From an uncultured bacterium (GTDB lineage: Bacteria; Cyanobacteriota; Vampirovibrionia; Gastranaerophilales; Gastranaerophilaceae): DNA of 20,856 bases. Below are positions 1-6,296 of the stretch, piece after piece; position 1 is the first letter of the stretch; the number at the start of each line of letters is the position of its first letter. Both the position numbers and the translations under genes were made by a program. The stretch is taken from NCBI GenBank assembly GCA_900554095.1, contig USGC01000013.1:1-20856 (forward strand). Reading direction: 5' to 3'. Under the pieces are notes generated by a model that saw only the letters and a program-made list of their open reading frames with translations, was not told the DNA's origin and made no database searches.

Positions 1-3
1 TGA

Positions 4-657
4 CGCCCTGAACTTAGCCAAAACGGCCGACCGGATACAGATTACGTATTAACAACCCAAGAGCTTGGCCGTATGATTAAGGAAGCAGGAATTAACTTCA
101 ACGCGCTTGAACCGGAGGGAAATGATTCACCGTTTGGAGAATATTCAGGAGCCGGAACTATTTTCGGTGCGTCAGGCGGTGTTGCAGAAGCCGCGGTTAG
201 AACAGCATATGAATTTGCTACAGGTGAACAGCTTAAAGATGTTGATATTAAACCATTACGCGGTACCTCAAACCGTTCACGCGACATAGAACTTGATTTA
301 AAAGGTACAAAACTTGTTGTTCGCGTTGTTTCAACATTAGTTGAGGCTGAAAAATCATTAAAAGAAATTAAAGAAGGTAAAGCCCCATTCCAGCTTCTTG
401 AAGTTATGGCATGCCCCGGAGGCTGCATAAACGGAGGCGGTCAGCCCAGAAGCTGCGATGATTCTAAAATTAAAGGTGAGCGTGCTCAAGGACTATACAA
501 AGAAGACAGCGAGCTTCCTCTGCGTAAATCTCATATGAACCCGTCAATTCAAAAGCTTTATCAAGAGTATTTAGAACATCCGAATTCTCATAAAGCTCAC
601 GAATTACTACACACAGTCTATAACGACAAGTTTACAGGTTCATACAAAGACATTTAA
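4..657 (+). CDS. [FeFe] hydrogenase, C-terminal part (5' end outside window)
   Basis: This is the end of the catalytic subunit of an iron-only hydrogenase, which in fermenters reduces protons to H2 with electrons from ferredoxin and/or NADH. The readable frame begins with RPELSQNG and continues through LTTQELGRMIKEAGI. The third H-cluster motif, VMACPGGCINGGGQP, lies at about 405-449 and supplies the last two cysteine ligands. After it comes the small-subunit-like tail (LYKEDSELPLRKSHMNP, then HELLHTVYND), the usual C-terminus of this family. The first two H-cluster motifs would lie upstream of the window. Odd point: bases 1-3 read TGA in this same frame, although homologous sequence clearly runs through from base 4, and TGA is used as a normal stop elsewhere in the window (7041-7043). 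The gene may be broken there, or the edge may carry an indel. The subtype (bifurcating HydA or simpler) cannot be told from this fragment. Confidence 0.9.
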   Translation, partial: RPELSQNGRPDTDYVLTTQELGRMIKEAGINFNALEPEGNDSPFGEYSGAGTIFGASGGVAEAAVRTAYEFATGEQLKDVDIKPLRGTSNRSRDIELDLKGTKLVVRVVSTLVEAEKSLKEIKEGKAPFQLLEVMACPGGCINGGGQPRSCDDSKIKGERAQGLYKEDSELPLRKSHMNPSIQKLYQEYLEHPNSHKAHELLHTVYNDKFTGSYKDI

Positions 658-660
658 TAC

Positions 661-696
661 AAAAAAAAAGGTCTCCAATTGGAGACCTTTTTTTTT
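661..696. terminator. Bidirectional intrinsic terminator
   Basis: A perfect 36-base palindrome: nine A, GGTCTCC, AATT, GGAGACC, nine T. It lies between the convergent hydrogenase and ompH genes. Because it is symmetrical it gives a GC-rich stem followed by a U-run in both directions and should end both transcripts. It starts three bases after the hydrogenase stop. Confidence 0.93.
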
Positions 697-712
697 AATA
701 TAAACGAATTGC

Positions 713-1180
713 TTATTTTACAGCTTTTATAACAGCGTCAGTGATATCTTCACCGCCATAAAGCACTACACCTTTAGCTAAAACAACTTTGAATCCGCCA
801 GCTTTTGCTTGAGCTTCTACAGTTTTTGAAATAGTATCGTCAATATTTTTTAATTTTGCAGCGTAATCTTTATCCATTTTTTCTTTTTTAGCTGTTAATT
901 CTTTATTATATTTTTCTTCTAAGCTTTTTTTAGTTTTTTCATCTTTTGCAGCTGCAACATCTTTTCTGGCTTTTTCTACAAAAGTAACAATTTCTTGGGC
1001 TTTAGCTTGCTGTTCTTTTTTCATATTCGCAACCTGGGTTGATGCAGAGACGACTTTTGAAATGTCTACTACACCAATTTTACAATTGCAAGCCGTATCA
1101 GAAAACGCAATATTGTTAACTGACATACCGATAACAAAAGCAAATGCTCCTACTGTCAAAAATTTCATTCTGTTGTTCAT
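713..1180 (-). CDS. OmpH/Skp-family periplasmic chaperone
   Basis: A 155-residue protein of the OmpH/Skp family, periplasmic holdases that carry unfolded outer-membrane proteins from the Sec exit to the BAM complex. A signal peptide is visible (residues 1-27, hydrophobic from F7 to about M19, likely cut after AFS). Next comes the family's short first strand, CKIGVVDISKV (about 33-43), then a long Lys/Glu/Ala-rich helical arm (about 50-120) that would form the coiled-coil tentacle, and a closing strand, GGFKVVLAKGVVLYGGEDIT, with the typical return to the core. The start at 1180 is backed by an AGGAGAT ribosome site about 5 bases upstream; M5 is a less likely alternative. It sits back to back with an outer-membrane barrel gene (1425-3362), a plausible client, but the two are divergently transcribed. 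Confidence 0.92.
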   Translation of the reverse strand: MNNRMKFLTVGAFAFVIGMSVNNIAFSDTACNCKIGVVDISKVVSASTQVANMKKEQQAKAQEIVTFVEKARKDVAAAKDEKTKKSLEEKYNKELTAKKEKMDKDYAAKLKNIDDTISKTVEAQAKAGGFKVVLAKGVVLYGGEDITDAVIKAVK

Positions 1181-1229
1181 AAATATCTCCTTTTCTCCTG
1201 AATAATACTACTTCGTTTATATGAAATTT

Positions 1230-1257
1230 ATTATAATACATAATATAAAAATGTGAA
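1230..1257 (-). promoter_or_regulatory. Promoter of the ompH-like gene
   Basis: On the minus strand there is a TTCACA -35 box (1252-1257; five of six consensus bases), a 16-base spacer and a TATAAT -10 box (1230-1235). Transcription would start near 1223, about 43 bases before the ATG. The rest of the 1181-1424 gap is AT-rich with no other clear structure; no convincing plus-strand promoter for the TpsB-like gene was found, only a weak TATAAA near 1389. Confidence 0.6.
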
Positions 1258-1424
1258 TTTTGTTTAACTTCCTTTACAAACTGTCTTTGGACATATATAA
1301 TAATAACAGGTGAATACAAAAATATCTTCAAATATAAATTTTTGTAAATTTATCGCAAAAAAAATTTATGACTTGTTTTATTTAAATTATAAACAAAAAT
1401 TACAAATATTAAAAAAGGTGAATA

Positions 1425-3362
1425 ATGAAAAAGACGAATAGTAAAATGAATGTATTGAAGGCAATTCTCGGAATCTCAGCATTATGTGTAATTGCTATTC
1501 CTGCATCTGTTACCCCGGCAAACGCCTATGAAGGAGCCTTGCCCGTCTCCATCAACCAAATTATGATGGAATCAGGCGCTGGCGGGTCTATGAAACACGA
1601 TACTGATATGCTTCGGTACAAAAGAAACGAAAAAGAAATTAAAGAAGATTATAACATTTATGAAAATAAAAGAAATTTCACCGGAAATGAAGGACAAGTC
1701 ATAAAAGATTACAACTCAGACAGCTCGTTTATGCAAGGTCAAATTGAAGATATTGATACTCAAGGAGTTTACATAAACTCTGTTGAAGTTGCTCCATCGT
1801 CTATTCTGTCTAAAGATGAAGTTAACAATGTAGTTAAACAATTAGTAGGTAAAAATGTCTTCATAAGCGATATTCAAAAAGCTATTGATGAAATTAATAA
1901 TTTGTATGCCCAAAAAGGTTTCGTAACAGCAAAAGCATTTTTGCCGGAACAAACAGTCCAAAACGGCCACATATACATTGAATTAGTTGAAAGTAAGATT
2001 GGTAATATTACTGTTCAGGAAAACCGATGGACTAAATCAAAATATATTACAGACAGATTACCTCAAAAACAAGGCCAACTATTTGATATTGTAGAATTAG
2101 AAAAAGATATTCTCGACTTCAACAGATATAACGAAGGCGTAAGATTATCAGCAAACTTAAAAGCCGGCGAAGAAAATGGGACAACAGATATTGAAATCAC
2201 AGCAGATGAAAAACTTCCGTTCCACTTAGTTGGTATAATGGATAATGCCGGACGTTATCAAACCGGTCGTCTTAGAGGCGGTGCAATGATTTATGCTGAC
2301 AGTTTGTTCGGCGTCAGAGACCGCTTATCAATCGGTTCTTACTTTGCCGGCGGAGCAATAAGCCCGTTCGCAGACTACAATATCCCGGTAAACAAAAAAG
2401 ACGGTCGTGTTGGATTTATGTATTCATCAACCTTTGCTAAAATTAAATACGGCCCTTATGAACCGCTTGATTTGAAAAGCAAATCATATATCTATTCATT
2501 GTATTATTCACAACCGTTAGTAAGAAAACCGGGCTTTGAATTAAAAAGCTATGCTGCATTGAATTATAAACGTGCAAGAACATCTTTATTTGATGATATG
2601 ATAGGTCTTGGCTTAGATGAAATTACATCAGCAGACGTTGCGTTAAACATGAGAAAAGATACTAAATACGGTATTTGGTACTTAAACCAAGGTGTATCAT
2701 ATGCTGTACCGATTTTCGACAGCGAATCAAGCTATGTTAAAATTGCCGGCGGAGCAGTCAGACTACACGACTTCTCTCACGGTATTATCGGTCAATTAAG
2801 AACAAATTATCAAGTTATACCAAACAACAAACATATCCCATACCTTGATCAGTTCCAAACAGGTGGTTTGGCGACAGTTAGAGGTTACCAAGAAGGTATC
2901 TTGATGGGTAAAAACGGATACTTTGCAAGCGGCGAATTAATGTTTCCTATTTTGCCACGCGAAATCAAAGGACACGCATTCCTTGGACGATATGTTAAAG
3001 GTGCAGTATTTGCAGACCATGCAGGCGTATTCCCGACTGCAAGCGAAGATTATTATGATGGAAGTTACTTCTTAGCCTCAATCGGTATGGGCTTAAGAGT
3101 ACAGCTTCCGGGTGATTTAAGCGCCAGATTGTACTGGGGCTATCCATTAATCAACAACAGATACGAAACTGATAGAAAATACGGACGTTTCCACTTTGAA
3201 TTGACAATGGAACCAAACTTTGACGCATTGCTTAGAAATAGAAGCACAGTTGCAAAAACAACTTATCCAGCTCAAAAACACGTAGAAGCTGATTATGTCA
3301 ATAACTACGATGACATCCGCCACTACGATTACTTCAACGATGGAGGCGGAGGAGCCCTCTAA
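1425..3362 (+). CDS. TpsB / ShlB-FhaC-HecB family two-partner secretion transporter
   Basis: A 645-residue outer-membrane transporter of the Omp85/TpsB superfamily, which exports a large partner protein (TpsA) across the outer membrane. Visible parts: signal peptide 1-34 (cut after PANA); linker 35-117; first POTRA domain about 118-195, with the typical DIQKAIDEINNLYAQKGFVTAKAFLPEQ run; second POTRA about 196-270; 16-strand barrel about 275-597. The signature VRGY, on the loop that plugs the pore, is at 485-488 within GGLATVRGYQEG. The ribosome site is AAGGTG, 4 bases before the ATG. Odd points: the barrel should end at the last strand (FHFELTMEP, ending at residue 597), but a 48-residue hydrophilic tail rich in Tyr, Asp and Asn, ending GGGGAL, follows, so the protein does not end in the usual aromatic residue. 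No TpsA-like exoprotein gene is in the window. Substrate unknown. Confidence 0.9.
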   Translation: MKKTNSKMNVLKAILGISALCVIAIPASVTPANAYEGALPVSINQIMMESGAGGSMKHDTDMLRYKRNEKEIKEDYNIYENKRNFTGNEGQVIKDYNSDSSFMQGQIEDIDTQGVYINSVEVAPSSILSKDEVNNVVKQLVGKNVFISDIQKAIDEINNLYAQKGFVTAKAFLPEQTVQNGHIYIELVESKIGNITVQENRWTKSKYITDRLPQKQGQLFDIVELEKDILDFNRYNEGVRLSANLKAGEENGTTDIEITADEKLPFHLVGIMDNAGRYQTGRLRGGAMIYADSLFGVRDRLSIGSYFAGGAISPFADYNIPVNKKDGRVGFMYSSTFAKIKYGPYEPLDLKSKSYIYSLYYSQPLVRKPGFELKSYAALNYKRARTSLFDDMIGLGLDEITSADVALNMRKDTKYGIWYLNQGVSYAVPIFDSESSYVKIAGGAVRLHDFSHGIIGQLRTNYQVIPNNKHIPYLDQFQTGGLATVRGYQEGILMGKNGYFASGELMFPILPREIKGHAFLGRYVKGAVFADHAGVFPTASEDYYDGSYFLASIGMGLRVQLPGDLSARLYWGYPLINNRYETDRKYGRFHFELTMEPNFDALLRNRSTVAKTTYPAQKHVEADYVNNYDDIRHYDYFNDGGGGAL

Positions 3363-3383
3363 TAGTACTTGAAATAAAACTTT

Positions 3384-3426
3384 TATGGAGTAACTTTAAA
3401 TATGAAGTTACTCCATATTTATTTAA
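3384..3426 (+). terminator. Intrinsic terminator or attenuator between tpsB-like gene and bioD
   Basis: A 13-bp perfect stem (3384-3396 with 3405-3417; TATGGAGTAACTT paired with its complement), an 8-base loop, then TTTATTT. The stem is AT-rich, so termination may be partial. As it lies 10-50 bases ahead of bioD, read-through into the biotin genes is possible. Confidence 0.65.
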
Positions 3427-3435
3427 GAGGGAAAA

Positions 3436-4122
3436 ATGACTAAAGGGATATTTATAACAGCAACGGGCACTGACGTTGGAAAAACATATGTAGCAGGGTT
3501 AATTGTCAAAAAAATGCGTGAATCAGGCTTCAACTGCGGTTACTATAAACCTGCACTCAGCGGCGCTGAAGAAGTAAACGGTAAAATCATTCCAGGAGAT
3601 TGTGCATACGTCTTAAAGCGTGCCGGAATGGTGGCAGAACCTATTGATTTTGTATCTTATATATTTAAACCCGCAGTATCACCGCATCTTGCCGCAGAAA
3701 TGGAAAACAATCCAATACATTTAAATAAAATTCAAGAAGATTTCAACAGGATAAAAGCCCAATTTGATTATATAGTAGTCGAAGGCGCAGGCGGCATTCT
3801 GTGCCCGTTTAACCTTGGGGAAGAAAAGGTTATGCTTCCTGACGTTATAAAAGCGCTTGGACTAGATATAATTATAATTGCAGACGCAGGGCTCGGTACA
3901 ATAAACGCCACCGTTTTGACTGCTGAATACGCCCGAATGAACGGAATTGAAGTTAAAGGCATTATTCTAAACAATTACAACGAAACGGATATTATGGAAA
4001 AAGACAATAAAGTTCAAATTGAAAATCTCAGCGGTTACAAGGTAATAGCAGAGGTAAAACAGGATGAAGATGATTTGAAAATAGACAAAGACAGGCTTGT
4101 TTCTTTGTTTAAGGAGGTTTAA
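3436..4122 (+). CDS. bioD: ATP-dependent dethiobiotin synthetase
   Basis: BioD (228 residues) closes the ureido ring: 7,8-diaminopelargonic acid, CO2 and ATP give dethiobiotin, the next-to-last step of biotin synthesis, in the cytosol. The P-loop GTDVGKT is at residues 11-17, the carbamate/phosphate-binding lysine in YYKP at K38, and the VVEGAGGILCP motif runs from about 114, with E116 the metal/substrate-binding glutamate. Length and fold order match the family. An AGAGGG ribosome site sits 5-10 bases before the ATG. The gene ends two bases before bioA, and its last codons contain the bioA ribosome site, so the two are surely co-transcribed and probably translationally coupled. bioF, bioB and a pimeloyl-chain gene are not in this window. 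Confidence 0.96.
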   Translation: MTKGIFITATGTDVGKTYVAGLIVKKMRESGFNCGYYKPALSGAEEVNGKIIPGDCAYVLKRAGMVAEPIDFVSYIFKPAVSPHLAAEMENNPIHLNKIQEDFNRIKAQFDYIVVEGAGGILCPFNLGEEKVMLPDVIKALGLDIIIIADAGLGTINATVLTAEYARMNGIEVKGIILNNYNETDIMEKDNKVQIENLSGYKVIAEVKQDEDDLKIDKDRLVSLFKEV

Positions 4123-4124
4123 AA

Positions 4125-5477
4125 TTGCAAACAACAGATAACTGGGTTGAAAAAGATTTAAAATATATTTGGCACCCTTGCTCGCAGATGAAAGACTACG
4201 AGACACTAAAACCAATAGTAATTGAAAAAGGCAAAGGAATATACATTTACGATACTAACGGAAACCGCTATGTGGATGTAATAAGCAGTTGGTGGTGCAA
4301 CCTGTTGGGGCATTGCCACCCGAAAATTAATGCGGCGGTAAAAAAACAAATCGATGAGTTAGAACATGTTATCTTCGCCAATTTTTCCCATAAACCGGCA
4401 ATTACTCTTTGCGAAAAACTGTCTGAGGTTTTGCCGGATGGGCTTTGCAAATTCAATTTTTCAGACAACGGCTCTTCTTCTATTGAATGCGCAATGAAAA
4501 TGAGTTTTCAGTACCATTATCAGAGCGGAAATCCACAAAAGAAACGTTTTATGGCATTAACAGGCGCCTACCATGGTGAAACAATCGGAGCTTTATCAAT
4601 AGGCGGAGTTGATTTGTATTCACAGATTTATAAACCTGTTCTTCTTGATGTAATCCGTATAGACGGACCTGACTGCTACAGATGTCCATATGGTATGAAG
4701 TGCGAGAACTGTAATGCTGAATGCTTTGAAAAAGCTGAAAAAGCATTTGCTCAATATGGCAATGAAACTTGTGCAATGGTTGTAGAGCCGCTTTTGCAAG
4801 GTTCAGCGGGCATGAAGATTTATCCGCCTGTATATTTAAAAAAGCTCAGACAAATTTGCGACAGATATAATGTTCACTTAATAGCAGACGAAATCGCCAC
4901 GGGATACGGACGTACAGGTAAAATGTTTGCCTGCAACCACGCTGGAATTTCTCCAGACATAATGTGCCTTTCAAAAGGCTTGACGGGCGGTTACATGCCA
5001 ATGGCGCTCGCGGTTACATCTCAGAAAATTTATGATGCTTTTTACGCAGACTACAACGAAGGCAAAGCCTTTATGCACAGCCACACCTACAGCGGAAACC
5101 CTTTAGCATGTTCTACTGCAATAGCAGTTCTAGATATATTAAAAGAAGAAAATATTATAAAAAAAGCGAATGAAAATGCAATTTACTTTAATAAAATTAT
5201 AAAAGAAAAATTTTCTTCACACAAAAACGTTGGCGACATACGTTCAATAGGGTTAATCAATGCAATAGAGCTTGTAAAAAACAAAAGCACAAAAGAGGCT
5301 TTTGATCCAAAATTGAGAACAGGTTATCAAATTTACAAAAAAGCATTGAAAAAAGGTGTTTTACTGCGTCCTCTGGGGGATGTGATATATTTCAATCCGC
5401 CTTTAATCATTGAGCCGAAAGACATGGATTTTGTAACAGATATAGCCGCCGAATGTATGTCAGAAATTCTTGCATAA
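4125..5477 (+). CDS. bioA: Adenosylmethionine-8-amino-7-oxononanoate aminotransferase
   Basis: BioA (450 residues) is a fold-type I, class III PLP aminotransferase that turns KAPA into diaminopelargonic acid, normally with S-adenosylmethionine as amino donor; its product is the substrate of BioD encoded just upstream. Seen in sequence: the N-terminal substrate region SSWWCNLLGHCHP, the cofactor-phosphate region DNGSSSIECAMKM, AYHGETIGALS, the PLP-ring aspartate in LIADEIATGYGRTG, and the Schiff-base lysine K284 in CLSKGLTGGYMP. Cys-rich YRCPYGMKCENC is a normal insertion of one BioA branch. The start is TTG at 4125: a full AAGGAGG lies 7 bases upstream (4111-4117, inside bioD), and the protein then begins like other BioA proteins (DLKYIWHPCSQM). 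No in-frame ATG gives a complete N-terminus. Confidence 0.96.
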   Translation: MQTTDNWVEKDLKYIWHPCSQMKDYETLKPIVIEKGKGIYIYDTNGNRYVDVISSWWCNLLGHCHPKINAAVKKQIDELEHVIFANFSHKPAITLCEKLSEVLPDGLCKFNFSDNGSSSIECAMKMSFQYHYQSGNPQKKRFMALTGAYHGETIGALSIGGVDLYSQIYKPVLLDVIRIDGPDCYRCPYGMKCENCNAECFEKAEKAFAQYGNETCAMVVEPLLQGSAGMKIYPPVYLKKLRQICDRYNVHLIADEIATGYGRTGKMFACNHAGISPDIMCLSKGLTGGYMPMALAVTSQKIYDAFYADYNEGKAFMHSHTYSGNPLACSTAIAVLDILKEENIIKKANENAIYFNKIIKEKFSSHKNVGDIRSIGLINAIELVKNKSTKEAFDPKLRTGYQIYKKALKKGVLLRPLGDVIYFNPPLIIEPKDMDFVTDIAAECMSEILA

Positions 5478-5535
5478 CACCTCTGCCGACAGGCCATCTT
5501 TCGTCCGACGCGAAAGATGGCAAACCCGGGAGGTG
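5478..5535 (+). ncRNA. GC-rich structured element after bioA (candidate RNA switch or repeat)
   Basis: Directly after the bioA stop lies a GC-rich island in AT-rich surroundings that folds into a two-part stem. Outer stem: CACCTC (5478-5483) with GAGGTG (5530-5535), continued after a TG bulge by CCG (5486-5488) with CGG (5527-5529). Inner stem: 11 perfect pairs, 5493-5503 with 5511-5521, loop TCCGACG. The unpaired joints are ACAG and AAACC. No U-run follows, so it is not a standard terminator. GAGGTG resembles a ribosome site and CACCTC the anti-SD, so closing the outer stem would hide a ribosome site. I do not recognise a known riboswitch class. It could equally be a dispersed palindromic repeat. 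Confidence 0.45.
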
Positions 5536-5536
5536 A

Positions 5537-5683
5537 GAATATTTATCAAGAAAGGAGCATACTAAGTCTTGCGTTAAATTAATTAACGTAAATCATACAC
5601 TTTTAGAAACCGGAAAACATCTGTTTGGCGATGAAAAAATTAAAGAAACTTTTTTACCACACACATCGTCTGTAAAAATATGA
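5537..5683 (+). pseudogene. Possible gene remnant or startless reading frame
   Basis: An open frame of 48 codons after the TGA at 5534-5536, ending at TGA 5681-5683. Its latter part reads like real protein (KLINVNHTLLETGKHLF, then GDEKIKETFLPHTSS). A strong AAAGGAG lies at 5551-5557, but no ATG, GTG or TTG stands at the right distance in this frame. Either it is the decayed start of a lost gene or chance openness in AT-rich DNA. I do not recognise the family. Confidence 0.25.
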
Positions 5684-5694
5684 AGGTTTAAAGT

Positions 5695-5790
5695 TTATCC
5701 TTCTGTAGTTAATTCTTCCCAAATGCTTGGGACTACGATTAACGCAGTATAAACGATAAAACCGAATAGAATTAAGTTAATAGCTTCCAT
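5695..5790 (-). CDS. 31-residue single-span membrane micro-protein
   Basis: A small gene on the minus strand: ATG at 5788-5790, TAA at 5695-5697, 31 residues beginning MEAINLILFGF and ending WEELTTEG. Residues about 5-22 are an uninterrupted hydrophobic stretch (INLILFGFIVYTALIVVP), enough for one membrane helix, followed by Trp and an acidic tail. A ribosome site AGGAG sits 7 bases before the ATG. Upstream are a TATAAT box and a leader hairpin. These signals, plus its place in a gap that otherwise lacks a gene, argue that it is real. Function unknown. Proteins of this size include small subunits of respiratory or other membrane complexes, regulators of transporters, and type I toxins; nothing here chooses between them, and its tail is acidic rather than basic. 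Confidence 0.62.
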   Translation of the reverse strand: MEAINLILFGFIVYTALIVVPSIWEELTTEG

Positions 5791-5813
5791 ATAACTCTCC
5801 TATAGTTACATAC

Positions 5814-5851
5814 GGCTGCGGGACCACGCAACCTTTTACAATAATATTATA
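5814..5851 (-). promoter_or_regulatory. -10 box and leader hairpin of the micro-protein gene
   Basis: On the minus strand a TATAAT box (5846-5851) has no good -35 box at 17 bases. Transcription from it would give a leader of about 50 bases containing a 7-bp stem (5814-5820 with 5827-5833, one G-U pair, six-base loop) before the AGGAG site. No other structure is seen in the remaining bases up to 5880. Confidence 0.45.
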
Positions 5852-5906
5852 CCCAGCATGGTTAGAAAATTAACATAATTTTACAAAATTAATTTAAAAG
5901 TTTTTG

Positions 5907-5912
5907 TATAAT
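5907..5912 (+). promoter_or_regulatory. -10 box ahead of the zinc-ribbon gene
   Basis: TATAAT at 5907-5912, preceded by TTTTTG. The nearest -35-like run, TTTACA at 5880-5885, is 21 bases away, too far for a good sigma-70 promoter. The transcript would start near 5919, leaving a leader of about 11 bases with an AGAGGAA ribosome site. Confidence 0.45.
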
Positions 5913-5929
5913 AAGAGGATAGAGGAATT

Positions 5930-6244
5930 ATGAAAAAGAAATTAAACGAATTATTTAAAAATCTTTGCTGTTCTGTATGTAAAGAAGGCTTCAGCGAGGA
6001 TTCAATCACCATTAAACGTGATGAAAAAGGGCTTCTTGTTACACATTTAACATGCCAGAAATGCGGCAAACAGTTTGGAGTGGCATTTATCGGATTTTCA
6101 GATATAGAAGTCAAAGATAACAATAAATTAGCGCTCGACGTTGCCGAAGGCCCGGAGCCGATTAGTTATGACGACGTAATTGATGCTCACAGATTTATCC
6201 AAAATCTTGACGAGAATTGGGCAAATTATATTAATAAAAGTTAA
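5930..6244 (+). CDS. Small zinc-ribbon protein, function unknown
   Basis: A 104-residue soluble protein. Two CxxC knuckles are visible, C14-x2-C17 and C42-x2-C45 (the second as CQKCGKQFG), spaced as in a zinc ribbon; C13 is an extra cysteine next to the first knuckle. Between them are beta-prone residues (SITIKRDEKGLLVTHL). The second half is acidic (DIEVKDNNKLAL, then EGPEPISYDDVIDAHRFIQ) and ends in a short amphipathic helix. No signal peptide. The ribosome site AGAGGAA is close to the ATG. The gene is followed at 52 bases by the GNAT-like gene on the same strand, so they may share a transcript. Similar two-knuckle ribbons occur in regulators and RNA- or DNA-binding proteins; I cannot name the family. 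Confidence 0.82.
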   Translation: MKKKLNELFKNLCCSVCKEGFSEDSITIKRDEKGLLVTHLTCQKCGKQFGVAFIGFSDIEVKDNNKLALDVAEGPEPISYDDVIDAHRFIQNLDENWANYINKS

Positions 6245-6296
6245 AACTTTGGCAAAAAAAATATTCTCAGCATTTTAAGATTTCATAAGGAAATTT

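Noticed and set aside
1116..1331. 71-codon minus-strand frame across the ompH upstream region
   Set aside because: It overlaps the ompH start in another frame, covers the ompH promoter, and has no ribosome site; amino-acid makeup is that of random AT-rich DNA.
5478..5535. Known riboswitch (SAM, TPP, cobalamin, c-di-GMP, fluoride, THF) or intrinsic terminator
   Set aside because: Consensus cores of these classes as I remember them do not fit, and there is no U-run after the stem.
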